DNA of 64,000 bases from positions 1 to 64,000 of the forward strand of contig NZ_BAMP01000015.1 in the NCBI RefSeq assembly GCF_000615975.1. The letters run 5' to 3'. This stretch comes from Nitratireductor aquibiodomus NL21 = JCM 21793 (lineage in GTDB: Bacteria; Pseudomonadota; Alphaproteobacteria; Rhizobiales; Rhizobiaceae). Position numbers and translations under genes: made by a program. Of this stretch, positions 10,655-18,828 are shown piece after piece. Position 1 is the stretch's first letter, and each line of letters begins with the position of its first letter. A model generated the notes under the pieces. That model worked only from the letters and a program-made list of their open reading frames with translations, searched no databases and was not told where the DNA came from.

Positions 10655-11169
10655 GGGCAGGGCGACATGGACGGAGCCAGGCCTGCGAAGCATCTTGCTC
10701 ACTGCAGCGTGCGAGAAGAAACCGCGCCGGACGGTTTCGTGTGAGATGACGGTCCGTCCATTGTAGCGAGCTCGAGCAGAAGAGCAGCGCTGAGTGATAC
10801 CTCGCACATACACTTAAAATGCAGGCGAAATGAGTGCCATGCCCCGGTGAGCGGGGAGTACCGGACCACACAATCACGGTGTAGTTTATGTGGCACATGT
10901 AAGCGATTGAAAATTCTCTAAAATGCTCTGTTTCGGCGATGATCGTCTGGCCGGAATTGCCGATTTCCATTGAGCTGAAGGGCAGGGTTCACACGCCTTG
11001 GATAGAGCGGTCTCGCGTCATTAGCTGAGGCGGAGACCAGGTTCTACAGACGAATGCCCTTTGCGTTTTTCTGGCTTCTTTCAGCGCTGGCTTCGCAATC
11101 ATGAATCATCGCATTTTCCCCATGGAGGCAAACGCCCGGGCGCCGAATTCGCTCCCGCGTGGTGTCCAG
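10655..11169. other. Intergenic region, 515 bases, no gene seen
   Basis: No convincing coding sequence on either strand. The only structure noted is a short hairpin (GAAACCG 10718-10724 with CGGTTTC 10732-10738) about 60 bases after the GntR stop, which may end that transcript but has no T run. Confidence 0.5.
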
Positions 11170-11575
11170 TCAGAACCTTTCGGTCAGGTGCAGCGTCATT
11201 GTGTAGCCGGCCCAGGCAGAGACCCCGGTCAACACCGTGCCCCAGGCCATGTCGACAACGGTTACGGCAACCGACCAGTTCTTGATCGTGGCGAGGTTGG
11301 TCATGTCGTAAGTCCCGTAGCTATGAGCCGAGAAGTGCGCCCGCGATCAGGGCGCTCGTCGCCGTTCCATTGCTGAGGGCAGGTGCGACCGCGAAGTAGA
11401 CAACACCTGCCACATAGAAGAGATAGAACATTCCCGCCGCTGCGAAGTTTGGCTGATCCAGCAGAAGGTGCCCCATGCGGTCACGGTAAAACCCCGCAGC
11501 GACGCGCGAAAGCCAGATATAGTCCAACCCGAAGAAGACGATCGCCGTGGCTGCATAAGCAATGACATAGCTCAT
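11170..11575 (-). CDS. DUF2177 family membrane protein, disrupted by two close frameshifts
   Basis: The first 83 residues (MSYVIAYAATAIVFFGLDYI, then WLSRVAAGFYRDRMGHLL) are typical of DUF2177, a four-helix membrane protein. The frame is lost around 11319-11328, where GALLG is followed by a stop. Adding one base at each of two points about 8 bases apart restores YGTYDMTNLATIKNW and TVVDMAWGTVLTGVSAWAGY, ending at the TGA read from 11172-11170; the repaired protein would be about 135 aa. DUF2177 genes often accompany rpoE-chrR pairs, and here it lies 33 bases after chrR on the same strand, so it is probably the third gene of that operon. Function unknown. True decay or sequencing error cannot be separated here. 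Confidence 0.75.
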
Positions 11576-11608
11576 TGGTTTCTCCGGTGCTTGGGTCTAC
11601 AGTCAGGT

Positions 11609-12283
11609 TCAGATTCCCAGGATCGGCTGTATGGCACGCAGCAGCCAACTCCGGAACTTCAACGGGGCATCGGTCACGGCAAGGCAGATACAGTCCTCAC
11701 CTTCCGTTGCCACCGGCTGGTGCTGCAGTGTCTCGTCTGCCTCTTCCAGATCGCCGCGCGCAAACAGCGCTTCGCCATCGTGAAAACTGCCGGAAAGGAC
11801 CAGCGTCAACTCCCGGCCGCGATGTCCGTGTTCAGGCACCGGTTTGCCTGCTGGAATGCGCAGCAGCCGTACTTTGGTGCTCTCGTCCTCCAGCTCGATC
11901 GGCATATGGTATGCGCCACGGCCGAGTGGTCGCCATTTCACGGACTCTAAATCTCCGCCCACATAAGACCGCAGAGGTTCGGGTAAAACGACGGCCCCGC
12001 CTCGCACAGCCAGGTCGTCCGCCTGAAGGACGGCAGGCTGCATTTCGGAAACGCCCAGGCGCTTCTTGATCGATATCCAGGCTTCATCGTCGTTAGATCG
12101 CAAGGGCTCTGGTGGATGTTCGCGCACCAGCACACCCCCTGCCATTTCCATTAAAGAGAGACGGCGCCGGCCCTGCGGGCAAAGCGCGAGATGGGTCGCT
12201 ACAGCGATGCGCCAGCCTTCCGAAAGGGCACCGGTGGCATAGTCCAGAAGCAGTTCGTCGCTGACGTGGTGCCGTATCGTCAT
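11609..12283 (-). CDS. chrR: ChrR-family zinc anti-sigma factor with cupin domain, missing one canonical Zn ligand
   Basis: Anti-sigma factor of 224 aa that should hold the adjacent ECF sigma inactive until singlet oxygen or organic peroxide stress. The N-terminal anti-sigma domain keeps H6, H31 and C35 of the zinc site (numbering coincides with Rhodobacter ChrR), but position 38, normally Cys in HxxxCxxC, is Gly: the sequence is THLALCPQGRRR. The C-terminal cupin (about 95-205) keeps its metal residues in EHGHRGRE and a later His in TLQHQP. The start ATG overlaps the sigma gene stop by 4 bases. Either the zinc site has changed or one base is miscalled (TGC to GGC). Confidence 0.9.
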   Translation of the reverse strand: MTIRHHVSDELLLDYATGALSEGWRIAVATHLALCPQGRRRLSLMEMAGGVLVREHPPEPLRSNDDEAWISIKKRLGVSEMQPAVLQADDLAVRGGAVVLPEPLRSYVGGDLESVKWRPLGRGAYHMPIELEDESTKVRLLRIPAGKPVPEHGHRGRELTLVLSGSFHDGEALFARGDLEEADETLQHQPVATEGEDCICLAVTDAPLKFRSWLLRAIQPILGI

Positions 12284-12849
12284 GGCCGGTCCCCCAGCGC
12301 TGCGCGCAGTTTCGAGAAAGCAAGCCGGATGCGCGATTTCACGGTGCCCAGCGGCAGGCCGAGACGGTCCGCGATCTCGCTGTGCGAGACATCCTCGAAG
12401 AATGCAAGTTTCAGAAGATCACGCTGCTCGGAGGGAAGCCCGGTCATCGCGGCATGAAGACGTGTTTCCTCATCGCGCGTTTCGAGGGCATGGTCGGCCG
12501 CAGGCTCCGGCTCCGGCACAAATGCGGGATCGTTGGGATCAAAGTCGGGGCGCCGGCTTCGACGGTAGTTGTCGATACGCAGGTTACGCGCAATGGTGAA
12601 AATCCACGCGCTGGGCGTGCCTCTGGAGGGGTCGAACTGGGCAGCCTTCCGCCAGACCGTGACCATCGTTTCCTGCATCAGTTCTTCCGAGAGCTGCGGA
12701 TCGCGGACACGCTGCAACATAAATGCACGGACCTGAGGCGCATAAGCACGGAATATCCGCTCAAAAGCCTCGATGTCGCGGCTGCTGCCGACGCGGGCGA
12801 TCAACCGCGCAAGATCGTCCTTAGCCGCCGATTTGGAATTCTGCTTCAT
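12280..12849 (-). CDS. rpoE: ECF sigma factor, RpoE/ChrR-controlled group (ECF11-like)
   Basis: RNA polymerase sigma factor of 189 aa. Region 2 reads FERIFRAYAPQVRAFMLQRV, then ELMQETMVTVWRKAAQFDPS and AWIFTIARNLRIDNYRR; region 4 reads SHSEIADRLGLPLGTVKSRI and RLAFSKLRAALG. The start MKQNSKSAAKDD at 12849 is chosen because homology begins there; longer in-frame starts run through the promoter region. It is followed by its anti-sigma gene with a 4-base overlap, the normal rpoE-chrR arrangement. A TGATCC-N18-TAGCTA promoter about 110 bases upstream matches the known target of this sigma group, implying autoregulation. Confidence 0.93.
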   Translation of the reverse strand: MKQNSKSAAKDDLARLIARVGSSRDIEAFERIFRAYAPQVRAFMLQRVRDPQLSEELMQETMVTVWRKAAQFDPSRGTPSAWIFTIARNLRIDNYRRSRRPDFDPNDPAFVPEPEPAADHALETRDEETRLHAAMTGLPSEQRDLLKLAFFEDVSHSEIADRLGLPLGTVKSRIRLAFSKLRAALGDRP

Positions 12850-12956
12850 CAAGCCCCGCGGAACGTGTGTGTGATGCCGAGCGGCATGCACGACGGAAAA
12901 AGCTTGTAGCGTCTGGCTGGCAGACCTTGTCGGGCGGAGTTCCAGGTTCATGCCCC

Positions 12957-12986
12957 TAGCTACGACACTTAGAGCATCCCGGATCA
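12957..12986 (-). promoter_or_regulatory. RpoE-type promoter of the rpoE-chrR operon
   Basis: On the minus strand TGATCC (12986-12981) is followed by exactly 18 bases and TAGCTA (12962-12957). Established knowledge: Rhodobacter RpoE recognises TGATCC-N18/19-TA. The site lies upstream of the sigma gene start at 12849. Confidence 0.75.
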
Positions 12987-13012
12987 CAGCAGGCAATTTT
13001 TTTGCGTTCCGA

Positions 13013-13042
13013 AGATCCAAACAGGTTCAGCGCCCGTAGACA
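13013..13042 (+). promoter_or_regulatory. RpoE-type promoter of the flavoprotein-DUF1365-methyltransferase operon
   Basis: AGATCC (13013-13018) is followed by 18 bases and TAGACA (13037-13042). This is one mismatch from the TGATCC -35 of RpoE-type promoters with the same spacing as the divergent site. It lies 26 bases before the TTG start at 13069. Confidence 0.6.
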
Positions 13043-13068
13043 CTTATAAATCTCAAGGAGGGCTTCCG

Positions 13069-14417
13069 TTGCTGCCACAGAAACACAGAGCGACCGACAG
13101 TCGAGTGGCCGTTATCGGGAGCGGCATATCCGGGCTCTCGGCAGCCTGGCTCCTTTCTCGCTCTCGCCGTGTGACGCTGTATGAGGCGGATCATCGGCCG
13201 GGCGGACATGCGAACACCTATGATGTCATAACCCCCGGCGGCCCCGTCGCGGTCGATACGGGGTTCATCGTCTTCAACGATCGGAATTATCCCGAGCTTG
13301 TCTCGCTGTTCGGTCATCTTGGCGTGTCGACCCAACTCTCCGACATGTCCTTCGCCGCTTCGCTGGACGGTGGCCGTTTCGAGTATTCCGGCTCGGGTCT
13401 CAAGGGGCTCCTCGGTCAGAGGTCGAATGTGTTGCGGCCGGACTTCTGGCGCATGATCGCAGACATATTGCGCTTCTATCGACAGGCACCCTCGATATTG
13501 ATCGAGCGGAACCATGACAATGAAACCGTCGGCTCGTTTCTTGAGCGGGCAGGGTACAGCGACAGTTTCATAAACAACCATCTATTGCCCATGGGGGCGG
13601 CGATCTGGTCGACCACGGCAGCGCAGATGCGAGAATATCCACTCCTTGCGTTTATCATGTTCTTCGAGCGTCACGGCCTGCTGTCGCTGGTTGACCGGCC
13701 CCGCTGGCGCACCGTTACCGGTGGTAGTCGCACCTATGTCGAGCGGCTCCTTGAAGATTTCGATGGCGAGGTGCGTCTCTCAACGCCCGTGGCGCGAGTG
13801 CGGCGCCGGGATCGCGGGGTCGAAGTTACCGACGCGAATGGAGCTCCGACACGTTTGATGATGTCGTGATCGCCACCCATGCGGATCAGGCCCTGGGCAT
13901 GCTTGAAGATGCGAGCGAAGACGAACACCGGCTGTTGAGCGCGTTTTCCTATACGGCCAACGAGGCGGTTCTGCACCGGCATCCGGGTCTCATGCCGAAG
14001 CGCCGCAGCGTCTGGTCGAGCTGGAACTATGTCGAGGCAGCGCGCCAGTCCGGTGCACAAGAGCTCTGTGTCACCTACTGGATGAACCGCCTGCAGAACC
14101 TGGACCCGGCTCACCCACTGTTTGTCACTCTCAATCCCGTTTTTGACGTTCCTGAGCAGGACCGGATTACCTCCTTCAAATATGCGCACCCTCTGTTCGA
14201 CACGAAGGCGCTTGCTGTTCAGAAGCAGCTCTGGAGGTTGCAAGGTATCCGCAGTACGTGGTTCTGCGGTGCGTATTTCGGCAGTGGTTTTCATGAAGAC
14301 GGGATCCGGTCGGGGCTGAGCGCCGCGGAACAACTGGCAGGCGTGTCGCCCCCCTGGAGAAACGTCCGCCCGGGTCGGAAAGAGACGGCAATGCCGGAAC
14401 TTGTCGCAGCAGAATGA
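13069..14417 (+). CDS. FAD/NAD(P)-dependent amine-oxidase/desaturase-like flavoprotein, frameshifted
   Basis: Flavoprotein of the amine oxidase/phytoene desaturase superfamily. The N-terminal dinucleotide motif reads VAVIGSGISGLSAAWLLS with the acidic residue and RPGGHANTYD that follow in this family; later come DTGFIVFNDRNYP and the C-terminal FCGAYFGSGFHEDG. Start is TTG 13069 with AAGGAGGG 7 bases upstream. The frame breaks near 13843: DANGA is followed in another frame by SDTFDDVVIATHADQAL, as if one base were lost; repaired length about 449 aa. First gene of an operon with ATGA overlaps to DUF1365. Homologues sit beside CFA-like methyltransferases in RpoE regulons; a fatty-acyl desaturase role (UfaD-like) is possible but unproven. 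Confidence 0.85.
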
Positions 14418-15211
14418 AACGGAGCTCCGCCATTTATTCCGGTCGGGTCATACACCGTCGCCATCGACCGAAGGTGCACCGCCTGTTCTATCGGGTGTTC
14501 GCGCTCTATCTCGATCTTGACGAGATACCGGCCCTGTCCAAAGCCATGAAGCTTTTCAGCTACAATGGTGCCGGCGTGTTTTCCTTCAACGACGGCGATC
14601 ACGGGGATGGCACAAGGGGCGGCCTGCGTCGATGGGTCGACACGCAGATCGAAAAGGCCGGCCTGAATCCGGGGTCGATGCGCGTGTTCCTGCTTTGTTA
14701 TCCACGGATCTTTGGATACGTCTTCAATCCACTGTCCGTGTATTTCTGCCACGACACTTATGGAAACATTCGACTGATACTCTATGAGGTGTGCAACACC
14801 TTTGGCGAGCGACACACCTATGTGATCCCGGTGGAACGTGTCGGCCCGAAGGGGATCCGCCATGCCTGCGACAAGGCTCTTTACGTCTCGCCTTTCCTTT
14901 CGATGGATTGCCGGTATCACTTCCACATCATGCCGCCGGCGCAGGATGTGGTGGTCGCGATCAACGAGACAGAAACCAGCGAGCCCGTCCTGCACGCATC
15001 CTTCACAGGCCAACGAAGGGAGTTGACGGATCGCGCTCTGCTTGGCCTCCTGCTCAGTCACCCGCTGATGACCCTCAAGGTTACCGCTGCAATTCACTTC
15101 GAGGCAATGCGCCTCTGGCTGAAGAAAGTGCCCATTCACCGGCATGCGCCATCGGGAGAGCGTGTCGCTCAAACCCTGATCAAATCCGATCAAAAAGGCA
15201 GATCATCATGA
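14414..15211 (+). CDS. DUF1365 domain protein
   Basis: Protein of 265 aa with the DUF1365 hallmarks IYSGRVIHRRHRPKVHRLFY, YPRIFGYVFNPLSVYFCHD and EVCNTFGERHTYV, plus SPFLSMDCRYHFHI. Its start overlaps the preceding flavoprotein stop (ATGA) and its stop overlaps the next start (ATGA), so the three genes are translationally coupled. The molecular activity of DUF1365 is not established. Constant association with CFA-like methyltransferases and flavoproteins points to modification of membrane fatty-acyl chains. Confidence 0.9.
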   Translation: MKRSSAIYSGRVIHRRHRPKVHRLFYRVFALYLDLDEIPALSKAMKLFSYNGAGVFSFNDGDHGDGTRGGLRRWVDTQIEKAGLNPGSMRVFLLCYPRIFGYVFNPLSVYFCHDTYGNIRLILYEVCNTFGERHTYVIPVERVGPKGIRHACDKALYVSPFLSMDCRYHFHIMPPAQDVVVAINETETSEPVLHASFTGQRRELTDRALLGLLLSHPLMTLKVTAAIHFEAMRLWLKKVPIHRHAPSGERVAQTLIKSDQKGRSS

Positions 15212-16425
15212 GTCATATTGAGGACGCCTCCAGGTTGCCCGCCCAACCAGCCAGCCCATTGTGGCAGCGCATTGTCTGCCGCTGGGCGGATGCCGTTGGC
15301 TGCGGGCAGATCACCCTGCGATTTCCCGATGGCAGGCGCCATACCGCCGTCGGCGCACGCTCCGGACCGACAGCCGCACTGAATTTCAAGAGCGGCCGCG
15401 GATTTATGCAGATTCTGACGGGAGGCAGCAACGGCTTCGCACGCGCCTTCATCGACGGCCATGTCGATACGCCCGACCTGGACGCATTGCTTGAGCTTGC
15501 GCTGGTCAACGAGGAGCGGTGGAGCGATATCATGGGCAGTTCAACAATCATGTCGCGGCTGGAGACCCTCAGGCACCGCCTGCGCCGCAATTCGCGGGCG
15601 GGAAGCCGTCGAAACATTTCCTTTCACTACGACCTGGGAAATGCGTTCTACCGCCTCTGGCTCGACAACACGATGACCTACTCCTCTGCGATATACACTC
15701 CGGATACGCAGAATCTGGAAGAGGCGCAGGCCGCTAAATACGACCGCATCATATCCCGGCTGGAGATTGGTCCGGATGACCACGTACTGGAGATCGGATG
15801 CGGCTGGGGTGGATTTGCAGAACACGTCATCCGAAAAACGGGTTGCCGCGTGACCGGGCTGACACTGTCTCGCGAACAAGCCGATTATGCGCGGAACAGG
15901 CTGGAGAAAGCCGGCTTCACCGAAAGGGCCGACATTCGGCTTCAGGACTATCGCGATTGCGAAGGCAAGTTCTCCAAAGTCGTCTCCATCGAGATGTTTG
16001 AAGCCGTGGGCGAGGAGAGCTGGCCCCTTTTTTTCGATCGCCTCTGTGCTTTGCTGGCGCCAGGCGCCCGAGCCGTCATTCAGGTCATCACTCTCGATGA
16101 GAGCCGTTTTGAATCCTATCGCCGCAGGGCGGATTTCATCCAGACCTATGTTTTCCCCGGCGGAATGCTGCCCTCGCCACGCGCTTTCGAGAACGCTGCA
16201 TCCGCCGCAGGATTGACGCTTTCCGACCGGTACCTTTTCGGACAGGATTACGCCCGCACGCTGACGGAATGGGAGACGCGGTTCGAGCAAACCTGGCAAG
16301 CCATCGCCGCGCTCGGCTTCGACGAACGTTTCCGCCGCCTGTGGCTTTACTATCTTGCCTATTGCCGGGTCGGCTTCCAGAGCGGCCGCATCGATGTGGC
16401 TCAATACGAGCTTTCGTCGCGGTAG
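15208..16425 (+). CDS. CFA-synthase-like SAM-dependent fatty-acyl methyltransferase
   Basis: Class I methyltransferase of 405 aa in the cyclopropane-fatty-acid synthase superfamily, acting on unsaturated acyl chains of membrane phospholipids. SAM motif I is LEIGCGWGGFAEH (194-206), followed by LQDYRD, SIEMFEAVGEE (260-270), TYVFPGGMLPS (313-323) and a C-terminal YYLAYCRVGFQSGRID. Compared with E. coli Cfa, the bicarbonate-binding Cys139 (YSCAY) is Ser160 here and His266 (MFEHVG) is Ala266, while the Tyr of KYIFP is kept (Y314). This argues for methylation without cyclopropane closure. The start ATG 15208 overlaps the DUF1365 stop. Possible homologue of the furan-fatty-acid methylase UfaM; moderate confidence. 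Confidence 0.88.
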   Translation: MSHIEDASRLPAQPASPLWQRIVCRWADAVGCGQITLRFPDGRRHTAVGARSGPTAALNFKSGRGFMQILTGGSNGFARAFIDGHVDTPDLDALLELALVNEERWSDIMGSSTIMSRLETLRHRLRRNSRAGSRRNISFHYDLGNAFYRLWLDNTMTYSSAIYTPDTQNLEEAQAAKYDRIISRLEIGPDDHVLEIGCGWGGFAEHVIRKTGCRVTGLTLSREQADYARNRLEKAGFTERADIRLQDYRDCEGKFSKVVSIEMFEAVGEESWPLFFDRLCALLAPGARAVIQVITLDESRFESYRRRADFIQTYVFPGGMLPSPRAFENAASAAGLTLSDRYLFGQDYARTLTEWETRFEQTWQAIAALGFDERFRRLWLYYLAYCRVGFQSGRIDVAQYELSSR

Positions 16426-16445
16426 CGCTGCGGTGTGCGCACGGG

Positions 16446-17213
16446 TCAGTCCGGCGCCCTTACAAGGCGGCGGGTAATCGTGAAGCGAAGCATGGCCGGC
16501 AGCGCGTGCAGAAATTTGATCGCGAGTTTCATTTTCCAGGGAAAGATGATCTCGTACCGTCCATCCTCAAGCCCCTTCTCTATGCTGGCTGCCGCCTCAT
16601 CCGCCGAAATCAGGAACGGCATTGGGAAGTCATTCCTGGCCGTCAGGGGAGTATCGACGAAACCGGGGTTGATGACGCTCAACGAAACATTGCGGCGCTC
16701 CGCCTCTGGTTTCATCGCTTCGCATAGATTGTTGAGCGCAGACTTGGTCGCTCCGTAAGTAGCGCCGCCGGGAAGGCCGTTATAGCCGGCAACGGAAGCC
16801 ATGATGGCGATCTTTCCCCGCCTGCGGCTCATCATACTGTCCAGGAGCGGCTCAAGCGCGTTGCAGGTGCCCTGCAGATTCACCGCGATCATCGACTGCG
16901 CGACCTGAGCACGGAAGTCAAAAGCCCCGTCGCGCTTGTAGGTACCAGCGGCCAGAACAGCCATGTCGATCGGTCCCATTGCCAGTTCGATCTCCGCATG
17001 CACCTGTTTTGTTCGCGCCATGTCGGTCACATCAAGCGGGTAGGGGAAAATACTGCCCTCCTGCTCGGCAGCGAGTTCCTCGAGAGTTGCCGCGCTTCTG
17101 GCGCTCGCGGCGACCTGCCATCCATTGCGCGCCAGGCGTAGCGCCAGCGCACGTCCGATGCCTGAGCTGGCGCCGGTGACCCAGACGATTCCTTTGTGTT
17201 TCCTGCGTGCCAT
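16446..17213 (-). CDS. SDR-family oxidoreductase
   Basis: Short-chain dehydrogenase of 255 aa, using NAD(P)H. Rossmann motif TGASSGIG at 13-20, NAG equivalent LAAG near 88-90, catalytic Ser140, Tyr153 and Lys157 in YGATK. The C-terminal region has hydrophobic stretches around FPWKMKLAIKFLHALPAMLR, which may attach it to the membrane. The start MARRKHKG at 17213 is preferred over an upstream in-frame ATG at 17258. It converges on the methyltransferase gene (20 bases between stops) and has its own RpoE-type promoter, so it likely belongs to the same stress regulon. Substrate unknown. Confidence 0.9.
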   Translation of the reverse strand: MARRKHKGIVWVTGASSGIGRALALRLARNGWQVAASARSAATLEELAAEQEGSIFPYPLDVTDMARTKQVHAEIELAMGPIDMAVLAAGTYKRDGAFDFRAQVAQSMIAVNLQGTCNALEPLLDSMMSRRRGKIAIMASVAGYNGLPGGATYGATKSALNNLCEAMKPEAERRNVSLSVINPGFVDTPLTARNDFPMPFLISADEAAASIEKGLEDGRYEIIFPWKMKLAIKFLHALPAMLRFTITRRLVRAPD

Positions 17214-17237
17214 ATCTTTCCGTCTCCCTCTTGCCTG

Positions 17238-17267
17238 AGAATACGAAGCGCAGTCCAAAACGGATCA
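17238..17267 (-). promoter_or_regulatory. RpoE-type promoter of the SDR gene
   Basis: On the minus strand TGATCC (17267-17262) is followed by exactly 18 bases and TATTCT (17243-17238), 25 bases before the SDR start at 17213. The same pattern and spacing as at 12957-12986. Confidence 0.7.
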
Positions 17268-17507
17268 ACACAATCGCCCGTACAGGGCAGGCGACCTGCG
17301 GAGATGGCGCTGAAGGTTACATGCAACGGGTGGGGTCGTGACATCTTGAGGCGAGGGTGGCGGCCGAACAAGCGACCGTCGTTTCCTATAGGCCGTTCCG
17401 CCCATGATGCCGGAAACACAGCCCCGCTTGTTCCGCGCGCAGTAGTAACGCTTCCGCATAAGGGAATGCGACGGAGCCAACAGAGAGACGGGGTTCGCCA
17501 ACCAACA

Positions 17508-18362
17508 CTACCTTCGTGAAAACCGGACTGGAACCGTGAGTGTGCGGTTCACGCCGGGCGGTGGAGCCGGAACGGGAGAGGCACGGCGCACCAGCGAGAG
17601 AACCGCCTTGTCGAGCGCCGGATAACCGGACGATCGCGCAAGCGAAATCGCGCTTACATTGCCATTGCCGTCGATGCGAAAGCGCACATAGACAGTGCCC
17701 TGTTCGCGTCGCGCCCTTGCCGATGAGGGATAGCGCTTGCGCCGCTCCAGATGCGCCATCAGACGCGATTGCCAGCGGGCCGGGGAAATGTTGGGCGCAG
17801 AGCGTCCCGACGCATTCTGGCGGGCTGCGGTGCGGTTCGATTTGCGCACATTGGCCTGCGCCCTGGTCGCCTGTGTCGAGGTCGCACTTCTCTTCTTGCG
17901 GCGCTTCGTAACCTTCTTGGGAGCCTCTTTCTTCTCCACCTTGGTGGGCGCGGGCGGCTGCGGGCGTGGGGTCGGCAGCGGAACGGCCACGTTTTCGAGC
18001 AGCTGCGCAATCTCACTGACTTCCGGCTGATCTTCCTTCACCTCCGTCTCGGTGGGCTCTGCCACCTCTTCGGGCGGTTCTTCTTCCGGGAGCTCTTCGC
18101 CTGCGCTGGCGGTGCTCTCGGTCGAGTTTTCCTGTTCGGCAGCCATCACCTCTTCCTCGGTGGCCACTGCCTCCGGCGCTTCGGCGAATTCGATCATGAT
18201 GGCGGCGGGTGGCTCGTCGGCAACGGGCATCACCGGCTCCTCACGGGTCAGGAGAACCACCGCGCCGACATGAACGGCCAGAACCGCGAGAATGGCACCC
18301 GTCCAGAGAGCCAGTTCCGTCAGTCTGGCAAGACGTCCTGCAGAACCGTTCCAGGCGCTCAT
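17508..18362 (-). CDS. tonB: TonB-family energy transducer
   Basis: Protein of 284 aa linking the ExbBD motor to outer-membrane receptors. One N-terminal membrane segment (about 18-39, LWTGAILAVLAVHVGAVVLL) is followed by an acidic Pro/Glu-rich periplasmic spacer (EELPEEEPPEEVAEP), a Lys-rich segment and a C-terminal TonB domain with YPSSARARREQGTVYVRFRI and SSGYPALDKAVLSLV. Start ATG overlaps the exbD stop by 4 bases. Last gene of the exbB-exbD-tonB set that ends the haem-uptake locus. About 290 bases without a gene follow before the SDR promoter region. Confidence 0.93.
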   Translation of the reverse strand: MSAWNGSAGRLARLTELALWTGAILAVLAVHVGAVVLLTREEPVMPVADEPPAAIMIEFAEAPEAVATEEEVMAAEQENSTESTASAGEELPEEEPPEEVAEPTETEVKEDQPEVSEIAQLLENVAVPLPTPRPQPPAPTKVEKKEAPKKVTKRRKKRSATSTQATRAQANVRKSNRTAARQNASGRSAPNISPARWQSRLMAHLERRKRYPSSARARREQGTVYVRFRIDGNGNVSAISLARSSGYPALDKAVLSLVRRASPVPAPPPGVNRTLTVPVRFSRR

Positions 18363-18823
18363 GGCTGCTGCTCTGCCTTTGGTTCGGGGGCTGCCGGTGC
18401 TGGCGATGAACCTTCCAGGCCGACCAGCGCGATCTTGAGATAGCCTGCATCGCGAAGCAGGTTCATCACCTCCATGAGATGTTCGTAGGCCACTGTCTTG
18501 TCGGCTCGCAGAAACACCCTCGTCTCAAGGTTCCCCTCAGAAGCGGTCTGCATGGCAACGGCAAGCCCTTCGCGCGTCACCGGATCGTTACCAAGCGAAA
18601 GCGCGAGTTCGGATGTCAGCGTCAGGTAGAGCGGCTTGTCGGGGCGCTCTTGCTTCTTGGCGCTGGATGCCGGCAGATCGACCTTCACATCCACGGTGGC
18701 CAGCGGCGCGGCCACCATGAAGATGATGAGCAGCACAAGCATCACGTCGATAAAGGGCGTGACGTTGATTTCGTGATTCTCTTCGAGATCGTCGGTTGCC
18801 CGTTCCTTCATACGTCCGGCCAT
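18359..18823 (-). CDS. exbD: ExbD biopolymer transport protein
   Basis: 154-aa component of the proton-driven TonB motor. It has a short cytoplasmic N-terminus, one membrane helix beginning INVTPFIDVMLVLLIIFMVA, with the proton-path Asp in FIDVML, and a periplasmic domain (LPASSAKKQERPDKPLYLTL). The C-terminus carries a Pro/Glu/Ala tail. It lies 5 bases after exbB and overlaps tonB. Confidence 0.95.
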   Translation of the reverse strand: MAGRMKERATDDLEENHEINVTPFIDVMLVLLIIFMVAAPLATVDVKVDLPASSAKKQERPDKPLYLTLTSELALSLGNDPVTREGLAVAMQTASEGNLETRVFLRADKTVAYEHLMEVMNLLRDAGYLKIALVGLEGSSPAPAAPEPKAEQQP

Positions 18824-18828
18824 GGCTT

